Positions 10,927 through 20,008 of a DNA stretch of 64,000 nucleotides are shown piece after piece (the first letter of the stretch is position 1; each line of letters begins with the position of its first letter). The DNA is from Auriscalpium vulgare (lineage: Eukaryota > Basidiomycota > Agaricomycetes > Russulales > Auriscalpiaceae): the NCBI GenBank assembly GCA_019915015.1, contig JAHBBC010000017.1, positions 806,001 to 870,000 on the forward strand, given 5' to 3'. A model generated the notes under the pieces. That model did not search any database and had not been told where the DNA came from. It saw nothing but the letters and a program-made list of their open reading frames with translations. The position numbers were made by a program, and so were the translations under genes.

Positions 10927-11635
10927 CGTCCGGACGTGATATTGATAGGTTCCGACAGCTCGACGCACCCCGTGATCTGCATCGGCCCTGATGCGGAGGC
11001 AGCGCCAACCCTTGCTGCGCCCTTGGAACGCCGGCAGTCTATTCCGACACCACCCTGCGCCAACGCAACCCACGCGTAGAACTGCCACCCGCACAGTTGT
11101 GGGTCGGCCAACCTGGCTTGGCCCCGCAGCGGGAAGAAGAACCCGGCCCCACCTACACTGCGCGCGCCAATACCAGTACGCCTGCCTTATCGGGTGGTGC
11201 AGGACTACTCCGCCAAGTGGGGTCCGCTAGGACGGCCTTCGCGATACAGAATTTGCCCCTCGCGTTTTGCGTGGGCCGTGGTCACGTTGCTGGCGACGAG
11301 ACGTGCCTAGGTTCCTGGCGCGATGACGGAGGCCGCGACGGGGCGTAGTGGTGCAACTGAGAGCCGCGTGTGAGTCCACACACCACATTCGTCTCAGGGT
11401 ATAGTCAATGATAGGGACAGCCGTTGTTGGCGGCGGGTAAGAGCCGCCTGTAAGGGGATTTTAGCAGGCGGCTCGGAGACACCGGCGGTGATCAGCTGTG
11501 TTGAGCAGTCTGTTCGTGCGTATCCAGGTCCTTCGCGCGAACATCACGGGGCTAACTGATGCATTGTGGGCTTACGAGATGTGTGCTACAAGTACGGTAC
11601 TGCACCGTTATATTCGTACGAGTAACGTCATCTTC
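10927..11635. other. Upstream region with a relic of the palindrome-B outer arm
   Basis: Upstream DNA of the 124-aa gene. The part at about 11310-11500 is a diverged copy of palindrome B DNA at about 59370-59665 in the same plus-strand orientation, with shared blocks such as tgatagggacagccgttgtt, so it is inverted relative to arm A-left that follows. No gene was supported. Confidence 0.5.
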
Positions 11636-13126
11636 GAAGTGAGGGTTTCCAAGTGTTGTTCCAAATTATCTGAGTCTCGCGGCACTTGAGCGAGGGAGAA
11701 ATCAACAGCCCTTGATCGTCATCATGGTCATCATCATCTTTTCATCACAAGCTATTTCCGATACCGTCTAGTTCAGAAGAGTGCATTTCAAGGGTACGAA
11801 GACCATTGTCACGGTAGCCTTTGCTCCCAAATCATGCGTCACCAGGCAGATCGAAGCGTGCGCTGATTCGAGACTTGATGGACGACCTCTATCGAAAGGC
11901 GAAAAATGATCAGATAAGACGACAGGGCAGCATATCATTCACTTACCCTGGCCTCATTCGAACTTTGTTCCACCTCGTTGGAGAGGCCCATTGTCGCGGA
12001 GGCTACTTGCCGACATGCCGGGCCGGACTTAACGGGCCGTTTGTATGCCGTAACCGACTTCCCGGGCAGATGCCGACCGCACCTGCATAGTGGAAAGCGT
12101 CACATACTGGCGCAGCAATATGGAATGAGGACATACGGAATCAATGGCTTGTGTGGAAGAGGTATCAGTCAAGGCGGAGCAGCTTTTTTTCTTATTTCCT
12201 TGTGCAGTGGGGAAGATCCATTACGGAGACCCTGCCGCTTGCGCGGCGAGGTGTACTGTCGGACTCGTCCCGGAGGACATACCGACTAGAAACCCACTCC
12301 CTCCGCGGAGAGTGGCGCACAAAGGCGTCACTCTGAGCATCAACGGGCCCATCGGACTGGGATTTGAGGCAAAAGAGGCGCGAAGTTGCTGAATTGAAGA
12401 AGCCAAGCGCAGAGAGACATAGCAAAGAGCGAGCCCAGAGAAGACAGTGGGAGGCGTGGGCGGCGGGGCATAAAACAATTTAATAAAGGCGAGCCCGTGT
12501 GATGGTGATAGTAGAAGTTGTTTCCTAGAAGGTCAAGAGCTGAGATTAGGAACAAGCCATGGATGCTGCGCCGAGTCCTAGACACAGCCACAGCGCGCTT
12601 CGTCCAGATGTGAGAACAACAGCAAAGGCCTTCGCGCTTCAGTCTTCTTGTCAACGCCACGTTGTCGGCGGGCTTGGATTCTTGCGGCCGAGAGAGAGCC
12701 ACAGCCAGAAGCCCAAGACCAGTTGGAAGAACAAGAGCGCCAAGTTAGGTTCGCTTCCAAGAGCTGCCCAGCTGGAGTCAAGCATCAGAAGTTGTCAAGA
12801 ATGCGCTCAGGCCGGTCCCAGACACAGTCAGAGACAGCGCATCGTGAGGGTTTTGTTGAACGTTCGCGCTTGAGTCTTGGTGTCGGTCCCAGAGTTGGTC
12901 GGCTGAGAGTTGAAACGTTGACTACCTGCGCCCAGAAGAGAACCGCTGAGAGGAGCGCAAGGTCGACAAGCCAGAGGTGAGAGGAAAGCGAGAGAGGAAT
13001 TGCGGAAGTAGAGAAACGCGCTCTCGCGCTTTATGCTGTGGGCTTGTGCCGTATCCAAGGCCGCATCACCAGACGAATGGGTACTCCGGCGAAGCAGAAG
13101 CGGCACGACCAATCTGTGGCAGTATT

Positions 13127-13587
13127 TCAGATCTCATCAGTAGAGGGGCACTGACGCGTGCGCTGGCGCGCAAGGCGTTCGGGACTAGGCGAGGCGCGCA
13201 AGGGCTGAGTTGTGGCACGCTGGTATGACGAGATATGGGTATATTTCAGGACAGAAGGATAGATTCCGCATGACGTGGGCAAGGCACAAAACAAGGGGCA
13301 CACACTGCAGTCTGCAAAAGGGTGTGGAGGAAGAAGGCGGCGCATGGAATTGTGTTTCAAGGATGTGGCGACGGTGGCCTGGGGGCCGTCAGCTTTCTAT
13401 TAGCCGTGGATGGATATGGGACACACCTGATGGCCGCTCCGCTTACCTTGGGTGGGTGCATAGCGGTGGCCTTCTCGATGGGGATCCTAGTAGAAGTTGC
13501 AGGCGCTGGAGCATGGAGGGCCGCGAGGCGGCTCGCCCACTGCACCGCCGCTGCGCACCGTTGCGCACCGCTGCAACGCCCTTCCAA
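13127..13587 (-). CDS. Arm gene candidate with one intron (A-left copy)
   Basis: Frame 13587-13447 ends at a canonical donor (AAG then gtaagc) and resumes at 13378 after a 68-nt intron with a gctgac branch site and cccccag acceptor, giving about 130 codons to the stop at 13127. The second exon has a Cys-rich hydrophobic run, CSVCPLFCALPTSC, that is also kept in the diverged right arm of A near 20850. That points to this strand as coding rather than the overlapping 248-aa plus-strand frame. No start codon could be fixed and no family was recognised. Confidence 0.3.
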
Positions 13588-13628
13588 GTATCTCCTGAGA
13601 TTCCGTCATCGACACCGGCCGCCCCGCT

Positions 13629-13970
13629 TCATGCTTCCATGCTTGGCGTGATTCCGGTGGTGCTGGACCGCGCGCGCTGCGCATCACCGGCAGCGGACGC
13701 TCGTACGCAACTTGAAGTAGGGCGATGGTCCGCGCTGGTTGTCCGCTCCATGAACATCGTAGGGGTCGACCAGCTGACGATATGGTGTGTCGAGGATGGG
13801 CGGTACACCCAGGCCGGGCTGATGGGCTGTATCGAGATTGGAAGGTTGGTCGTGGGTGTTGACGGCGGTCCTTGGTTTGTGCAGATCCCGGTGCAGCGCG
13901 GGGAGAAAGCAGGAATCGAGCTGGAAGGGAAAGACTTGTCAAAATTTGTCGCATAGGGATGCTCAAACAC
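13629..13970 (-). CDS. Arm ORF, 113 aa (A-left copy)
   Basis: Pro/Ser/Thr-rich frame beginning MFEHPYATNFDKSFP. The same frame is partly conserved in the diverged right arm of A (about 20140-20340: DKxFPxSSI, SPRC and PTTN in the same order). That favours this strand over the 248-aa plus-strand frame, although the lesions in the diverged copy include stops. Likely an exon of a larger gene; function unknown. Confidence 0.25.
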   Translation of the reverse strand: MFEHPYATNFDKSFPSSSIPAFSPRCTGICTNQGPPSTPTTNLPISIQPISPAWVYRPSSTHHIVSWSTPTMFMERTTSADHRPTSSCVRASAAGDAQRARSSTTGITPSMEA

Positions 13971-15039
13971 ACTAGAGTTCGTGAATATCGTGTGGCGACC
14001 GCGACGATTGGCACGCCTTCATACGGCCCTTACCTGACCACTGCTCTGCTTCCCGCCGACACGTACTGCCCACTTCTTCCTGCGACTACCATCGCTCACG
14101 CGATGTGACACAGACATCGCCTGCAATTGTACGTCTTATTCAATCTTATTCAAGGACGGCGTGAGCGCAGAGGCCATTGGAGGGAACGATGCTGATAAGG
14201 CGCATGATTGGAGAAGAATGTTGTGTGAGGAAGGATGTTTCCACAGTTGCGGAGTGGATAGCAACAGATGAGGCGTCACCGTCTGGACGCTGCGGGTCTT
14301 CTATATATGGATGGGTGACGTTGAATGAGGCGAGCGTGAAACTGTACTGTCAACAGCGCTTGCATTGGCGAGCGCACGGTGGGGAAGTGATCAGTGCAAA
14401 AGCTTGGCGCTCCGCTGACTTGCCGATGCAGGTGACCTAGTGCAACTAAGGACTGTCTAATCTTCCGCGTTGCAAGGTCGGCAACGGAGACTAGGATAGG
14501 ATAGGATAGGATTAGATAACCACCTGCAGGGGTCCCATTGAGGAACAGAGGAAAATCACATATTCCATTCATATATGCCAAACGTAAGGAGAGTATACAT
14601 GTACGGGCCTTACGGGAAAATAAGGAGGAAGTATCATGACGAGAGAGAGTCTGAAGAAATGGGCTTGTGCTCGGTGATCTGCTAGCGATGTCTCCAGCGT
14701 ACTTACTGCTTGAGCACTGAGCACTGCCCAGAGCTTGAGCGGGACGTCAGCGAGGCAGCCGCTAGGTGTGAGCACGCTAGGCATTTATGCGGGATTGAAA
14801 AAATGACGACAGTCCTTGTGCGACCCTGCACCGTATGCTTTACGCTGTAACCAGAGGCCCAGGCATACTCCAGTGAAAGGTCGCAACGACGAGTTCCGGG
14901 CAGGATTCCCTGGGGCACGTATCCAACCGTTGCGATGGAGGCCGGAGAGTAAGCACCGTTGAGACTCAACAGTCATCTCTAGCTCGAGCAGCGATCGGCG
15001 AATGGCGAGCGCACCAAGAGACGGTGTAGACTCACGGTG

Positions 15040-15339
15040 TCAATCAAACGGGTCGGCGAGATCCTCGAGATGCGTGCTTGGCGTGGCAGTATCCAGGGAA
15101 GTGCGTGGTCGACAGCGGGCCGCGATGGCGTGGGGGTTTGTGAAATGGCGGTTGCGCATTCCATCCAGGACTGATGGATTGCTATTGCGTCCGGATAGTG
15201 TCGTCGTTAGCCTTGGTTGCAGGCTTTGCTCGATGAGAGTTTCGGGCCTTGGTGGCGAGTAGTGCAAGTGTGAGTTTGGAAGAGATCGACAATGAGAGAG
15301 GAAGTGGAGATGGAGATGGCTGGCAAACCACTCTGTCAA
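15040..15339 (-). CDS. Arm ORF, 99 aa (A-left copy)
   Basis: Frame begins MTEWFASHLHLHF and ends HLEDLADPFD with a stop immediately followed by a gtgagt-type donor. The composition looks like a protein. It is present in three arms and absent from the right arm of A, where this segment is missing. No family was recognised. Confidence 0.3.
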   Translation of the reverse strand: MTEWFASHLHLHFLSHCRSLPNSHLHYSPPRPETLIEQSLQPRLTTTLSGRNSNPSVLDGMRNRHFTNPHAIAARCRPRTSLDTATPSTHLEDLADPFD

Positions 15340-16065
15340 GAGATATTGGACTCGCTAGGGAATGGCTGATGTGACGAACTGACTGTACAAAGCGATGGGC
15401 TCATGAGAACCTGGCGAATGCCGGGGTTCAGGGACAACGTCGACGTATTTTAGCGGGCTTGGCAGGCGGTCATTGACAGTTGTCGACAGAGTCGCTGAAA
15501 AGATGTGCATGCATACCCGTCAGTATCAGCGTGAGTGAATCGCATAGGAGCGCTCAAACTCACTGAACACTAGAAATTAAATCGATGGACTCGTCTGGCG
15601 ACCACGACACTCTACTTCCACGACCGTCCAACCGCCTGGTAGTGTCCACGAAGCATTGGCACGGCTTCCTGTGACTACCGACGACCAAACGTGTACTCTG
15701 CGGAGACATGGGAGTCCAATGCCGTCACAGGACTTGAGTGAGCATCAGGGGGACGCCGCATTGAACTGACATGCATACGCAGAAAGAGCACATGTTGCGA
15801 AGAAACAGAGCAAAACCGAAGGGTAAGGGGTGGCTTGGGAGAGCCTGAGGCACGCGGGCACCGTCGTGCCCCGCAATTGATGCTGAAGCAGACAGACGTT
15901 CGGCGGGCGAAGAGGGTCGCAATTGAGCGGGGCCTGGCGAGGGGGTATTAGTGTGCCGCAGGGACCACAGTTGCTAGCGAACTGTTCACATCGTGTAAGA
16001 GTGAGGATGGCCGCATTGAAGGACGCACATGGTCAACAACCTCAGGGCTGGGCGGCACGACTCAC

Positions 16066-16297
16066 GAGCCTCTTGCAATTCCTCCGAGTCCTGGGCAGGC
16101 ACATTTCGCCTCCCAGCCTTCGCCTCGATGCTCGCCAGTGGTGAAATGGTAATGGTGACAGATTTCCCGTGGTCGAAGAGTGTGTTGATAGGGTAGAGTT
16201 GCGCGGCAGTGATGTTAGAGCAAGTGTAGGACCGTGACGGATCGTCGACGGTGAGCGCGGCTTTTGCCGAGCACGGCACCTGGCGCATCTGCCACAC
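16066..16297 (-). pseudogene. Truncated gene fragment in the arm (A-left copy)
   Basis: A protein-like exon containing YTCSNITAAQLYP and DSEELQEA ends at a good donor (gtgagt at 16065). In the right arm of A the matching intron continues to a ttag acceptor and a further exon. Here the sequence after the first part of the intron is replaced by unrelated DNA (break at about 15997), so the 3' part of the gene is lost. An upstream exon with LLQAKIDGHQLSASD lies at about 16340-16460 but could not be joined in frame. Confidence 0.35.
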
Positions 16298-16521
16298 ACG
16301 CTCGACTTCGCAACGACGCTTACTCCGGTCGTGGCACTCTCAACGCTACCAAGTCTGCATGCACCTCCTGGATGGCTCCCTTGTCGCTGTGGCTCGCCTG
16401 TCTGTCGGAAGCGCTCAGCTGGTGGCCGTCGATCTTAGCCTGAAGCAGACTTGCCAAGGTGTGCCGGGGCGAGTCATGCAAGCCGTGCCGCCTCGCCGTC
16501 TTGCAGGGTCTTGTCCTCTTC

Positions 16522-16740
16522 CTAGTCTGGCGACTTTGTAGCGGCTCCTGGTCTGTGCCTGTGTGCGATTTCGGATGCTAGACATGGCACAATAGTGCCG
16601 CCGCCCGCGGTTTTGTGATCTATCCCTGGCTTCGATGGGCCGCCCGCTTGCTTGTCTTCACAGTAGGTCTGGAGGCACCTCCAGTCGTCCTCAAAGCAGC
16701 ATGAGCCCCTCAGCTCCGCTGTGCCGCTAGGGACCCTCAT
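16522..16740 (-). CDS. Divergent ORF, 72 aa (A-left copy)
   Basis: ATG at 16740, facing away from the small gene at 16816 with 75 bp between the two start codons. The product has several Cys and acidic residues (CCFEDDWRCLQTYCEDK) and ends ATKSPD. Present in all four arms without visible change. It may be the first exon of the truncated gene further along the arm. Family not recognised. Confidence 0.35.
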   Translation of the reverse strand: MRVPSGTAELRGSCCFEDDWRCLQTYCEDKQAGGPSKPGIDHKTAGGGTIVPCLASEIAHRHRPGAATKSPD

Positions 16741-16815
16741 GATATTTATACGGCGCGGGTGCTCGCTGTGGGTCAACAACACATTCTACCAGATCATCCT
16801 ACTCTGTACTCAGCA
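16741..16815. promoter_or_regulatory. Short divergent promoter region
   Basis: 75 bp separate two divergent start codons. TATTTATA at 16743-16750 lies about 70 nt upstream of the rightward gene. The same arrangement is kept in all four arms. Confidence 0.4.
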
Positions 16816-17076
16816 ATGTCTGGAAAAGCCGACGACAGTAACAACAACGCCTCCGCCGCCCCCGCCCCCGCCCCCGCCGCCCCCGCCGCCGCCCCCGCCC
16901 CCGCCCCCACCGCTCCTGCCAGGACAGAGCCCAAGAAGGCGAAAGCGGGTGACGACGGGTCAGTATCTACTAGCTCTCATCCGCACATGCTAACATTATC
17001 ATGGCGTTCCATTAGGAAGACCTCCTTCGCGCAACCGGACGCTGAGCAAGAGGAAAACAACCAGGCCAAGAAGTAA
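16816..17076 (+). CDS. Small spliced Ala/Pro-rich charged protein, 67 aa (A-left copy)
   Basis: Exons 16816-16958 and 17016-17076 join across a 57-nt intron with donor gtcagt, branch site gctaac and acceptor attag. The protein starts MSGKADDSNNNAS, has an Ala-Pro repeat tract (about residues 14-33), then the basic patch EPKKAKAG and a Gln/Glu/Asn-rich tail ending NNQAKK. No signal peptide or membrane segment is seen; a disordered, possibly nuclear or nucleic-acid-associated protein is only a guess. Four copies exist, one per arm, and all keep intact splice sites. The Pro-only reading of the same tract in another frame is a shadow. Confidence 0.6.
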   Translation: MSGKADDSNNNASAAPAPAPAAPAAAPAPAPTAPARTEPKKAKAGDDGSVSTSSHPHMLTLSWRSIRKTSFAQPDAEQEENNQAKK

Positions 17077-17529
17077 AGATGAAACCGGGCCTCCAGGTTA
17101 TCTAGGCAGCCGCTGACAATGCTCTAACGCGCGCTTTTCTATCAGTTTCCTGTATCCTGGAGGTGCTACTGGCTTGCGGTCTCTAATGCCCTTGTGCTTG
17201 CAGTCTCTGGTGCTCTGTGATCTTATGAACATCTAGATCTAGTCAACCATGTACTGCACGTTTATCTTAATTGCACCGTTGGCCGCAGTCCGAAGAGTGT
17301 TTTCCCAGCTGTCATGTTCGTACTCACCGATGTGCATTTGCCACTATTTCGCAATGCTGTGCTGAGCATGTGCAAGGTCAAGAGATCCCCGATTGCAAGC
17401 GAGACAGTCCTGCATAGTGTGTACACGTTGACAAATGCGTCATGCATTTGCACCATCATGCATCTGCGGCATCATTGTCTTGTCGAGCTGGAGTCAACAG
17501 TATCCCGTTGAGTGAGTATGTTGAGGACG

Positions 17530-18174
17530 GGCCCAACCAGGCAGGCCCACCCAAAGACCGTACATACGATAGCAGCGACCTCAGCTTCTTTGCATGAAAG
17601 GCGGCCATGCTCCTGCCAGTCGTGGGCGATGCGTGCCATGTCGGACATATGTACTCATGCCGGCCGGATCGCGCGTAAGTATTCCATTTTGAACTAGTAC
17701 GTATGTGCCTTTCCATGACGAGTCCTACTCTTCTGCCGTTCAGATCCATAACCGACATCGACCGGGATGGGATGGCGAGTTAAAGGCCGGTACGAGGGTG
17801 ACATTCCAAATTGACTCGTACCCGTCGTACTGCAACCGTCGTAGACGTCGCGATAGTGTACGCCTCACTGTCAGTACTAGCTTACAGATCGCATAAAGCG
17901 CGGCTAGCAGTACTGCATGTCATGCCTGTCGTAGAGTGTCCTTACTTTGGCCAGACTACGCAAGCGTAGAAAGGCGGGGAGGTCTGCACGCGGGCGGCCA
18001 GGAACTCGCGGCGGGCACACCTTGAACGTGCAGAAAAGATGTGGCAACAACGCCAGGAAATATGTATTATTATGGACCATGCAATGCCGACTTCACAGAA
18101 GACGTGAGAGTTGACAGTATGTCCAGCGTACGGAGGAGGTGACGCTCATGAGCGTGCGCGTGGGCATTTCTGCG
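17530..18174. other. Palindrome A spacer (645 bp), orientation 1
   Basis: Unique DNA between the two arms. It starts ggcccaaccaggcag and ends ggcatttctgcg. The spacer of palindrome B (52336-52980) is the exact reverse complement as far as it was compared, and has the same length, so the segment is inverted between the two loci relative to the flanking arms. It contains the spliced gene at 17594-17896. Confidence 0.9.
17594..17896 (+). CDS. Spacer gene, two exons, 77 aa (orientation 1)
   Basis: Exons 17594-17674 (27 codons from ATG) and 17744-17896 (50 codons plus stop) join in phase 0 across a 69-nt intron with donor gtaagt and acceptor gttcag. The product begins MKGGHAPASRGRCVPC, has a Cys pair early, a segment with GTRVTFQIDSYPSYC and a very basic run RRRRRD before the end. 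Reading runs rightward here. Because the segment is inverted in palindrome B, the gene faces the other arm there. No known domain was recognised. Splice sites and phase support coding, but the start codon is the first available and not confirmed. Confidence 0.5.
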
Positions 18175-18627
18175 CGTCCTCAACATACTCACTCAACGGG
18201 ATACTGTTGACTCCAGCTCGACAAGACAATGATGCCGCAGATGCATGATGGTGCAAATGCATGACGCATTTGTCAACGTGTACACACTATGCAGGACTGT
18301 CTCGCTTGCAATCGGGGATCTCTTGACCTTGCACATGCTCAGCACAGCATTGCGAAATAGTGGCAAATGCACATCGGTGAGTACGAACATGACAGCTGGG
18401 AAAACACTCTTCGGACTGCGGCCAACGGTGCAATTAAGATAAACGTGCAGTACATGGTTGACTAGATCTAGATGTTCATAAGATCACAGAGCACCAGAGA
18501 CTGCAAGCACAAGGGCATTAGAGACCGCAAGCCAGTAGCACCTCCAGGATACAGGAAACTGATAGAAAAGCGCGCGTTAGAGCATTGTCAGCGGCTGCCT
18601 AGATAACCTGGAGGCCCGGTTTCATCT

Positions 18628-18894
18628 TTACTTCTTGGCATGGTTGTTTTCCTCTTGCTCAGCGTCCGGTTGCGCGAAGGAGGTCTTCCTAATGGAACGC
18701 CATGATAATGTTAGCATGTGCGGATGAGAGCTAGTAGATACTGACCCGTCGTCACCCGCTTTCGCCTTCTTGGGCTCTGTCCTGGCAGGAGCGGTGGGGG
18801 CGGGGGCGGGGGCGGCGGCGGGGGCGGCGGGGGCGGGGGCGGGGGCGGGGGCGGCGGAGGCGTTGTTGTTACTGTCGTCGGCTTTTCCAGACAT
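18628..18894 (-). CDS. Small spliced Ala/Pro-rich charged protein, 69 aa (A-right copy)
   Basis: Same gene as at 16816-17076, exons 18894-18746 and 18688-18628. It differs by one extra Ala-Pro unit (6 bp) in the repeat tract and one Gln-to-His change near the end (NNHAKK). Splice sites are intact. Confidence 0.6.
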   Translation of the reverse strand: MSGKADDSNNNASAAPAPAPAPAAPAAAPAPAPTAPARTEPKKAKAGDDGSVSTSSHPHMLTLSWRSIRKTSFAQPDAEQEENNHAKK

Positions 18895-18969
18895 TGCTGA
18901 GTACAGAGTAGGATGATCTGGTAGAATGTGTTGTTGACCCACAGCGAGCACCCGCGCCGTATAAATATC

Positions 18970-19188
18970 ATGAGGGTCCCTAGCGGCACAGCGGAGCTGA
19001 GGGGCTCATGCTGCTTTGAGGACGACTGGAGGTGCCTCCAGACCTACTGTGAAGACAAGCAAGCGGGCGGCCCATCGAAGCCAGGGATAGATCACAAAAC
19101 CGCGGGCGGCGGCACTATTGTGCCATGTCTAGCATCCGAAATCGCACACAGGCACAGACCAGGAGCCGCTACAAAGTCGCCAGACTAG
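18970..19188 (+). CDS. Divergent ORF, 72 aa (A-right copy)
   Basis: Identical-looking copy of the ORF at 16522-16740, facing away from the small gene at 18628-18894 across the same 75-bp gap. Confidence 0.35.
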   Translation: MRVPSGTAELRGSCCFEDDWRCLQTYCEDKQAGGPSKPGIDHKTAGGGTIVPCLASEIAHRHRPGAATKSPD

Positions 19189-19412
19189 GAAGAGGACAAG
19201 ACCCTGCAAGACGGCGAGGCGGCACGGCTTGCATGACTCGCCCCGGCACACCTTGGCAAGTCTGCTTCAGGCTAAGATCGACGGCCACCAGCTGAGCGCT
19301 TCCGACAGACAGGCGAGCCACAGCGACAAGGGAGCCATCCAGGAGGTGCATGCAGACTTGGTAGCGTTGAGAGTGCCACGACCGGAGTAAGCGTCGTTGC
19401 GAAGTCGAGCGT

Positions 19413-20008
19413 GTGTGGCAGATGCGCCAGGTGCCGTGCTCGGCAAAAGCCGCGCTCACCGTCGACGATCCGTCACGGTCCTACACTTGCTCTAACATCA
19501 CTGCCGCGCAACTCTACCCTATCAACACACTCTTCGACCACGGGAAATCTGTCACCATTACCATTTCACCACTGGCGAGCATCGAGGCGAAGGCTGGGAG
19601 GCGAAATGTGCCTGCCCAGGACTCGGAGGAATTGCAAGAGGCTCGTGAGTCGTGCCGCCCAGCCCTGAGGTTGTTGACCATGTGCGTCCTTCAATGCGGC
19701 CATCCTCACTCTTCGGCCATCACTGACATGTCTACCATAACTTAGGCATTGAAATCCGCCGTCGCCTCACGGCCGCCGTGTCCGCCTCACGGCCGCCGTG
19801 TCTCGCACCTCCACGCTCTCTAACCTATCGGTCAATCTTCTCCGATCACAGTGTATCCGCGACCGTGCGCCTTTGCATCATCATCTCATTGTTTGCTTCA
19901 ATGGTCAAGTTGCCCTTGAGTCGCCCTCATGCCACGCCGCGAAAGGCCGCCAGCTCCATGATACGACCGACAACTGCACGTCGGTGTCACCGACACCACC
20001 TCACATGA
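19413..20008 (+). pseudogene. Longest surviving copy of the truncated arm gene, frameshifted
   Basis: The exon at 19413-19644 (with SNITAAQLYP and SEELQEA) is followed by a 101-nt intron with intact gtgagt donor and cttag acceptor, then an exon from 19746 that continues in frame (IEIRRRLTAAVS). In that exon a 20-bp unit (cgcctcacggccgccgtgtc) is tandemly doubled at about 19759-19798, shifting the frame. The frame beyond the doubling reads as a plausible continuation (STLSNLSVNLLRSQCIRDR). The other three arms lost this downstream exon. Family unknown. Confidence 0.4.

Larger units (their letters stand above)
11636..17529. repeat. Palindrome A, left arm
   Basis: Inverted counterpart of 18175-22440. 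From about 12620 to 17529 it is nearly identical, on the same strand, to 47420-52335 (palindrome B left arm): one 7-bp and one 1-bp length difference and a few substitutions. Its outer part, 11636-12620, instead pairs only with 21500-22440, and from about 12330 outward it has no counterpart in B. The inner 15997-17529 pairs almost perfectly with 18175-19713; 14106-15996 has no counterpart in the right arm of A. A short (ggata)4 run lies at 14490-14512. Confidence 0.9.

Noticed and set aside
13210..13956. 248-aa plus-strand ORF in palindrome arms (also 48010-48756 and 56561-57307)
   Set aside because: It lies opposite minus-strand frames that have a canonical intron and are better matched in the diverged right arm of A. 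Judged a shadow, although it is long and cannot be fully excluded.
16721..16993. Polyproline ORF (and copies in the other arms)
   Set aside because: Alternative frame of the Ala-Pro repeat of the small spliced gene; it ignores the intron and lacks any other protein-like part.
17262..17529. 65-aa ORFs on both strands at the inner end of each arm
   Set aside because: Two frames on opposite strands are equally plausible, with no splice or conservation argument to choose; possible but unsupported.
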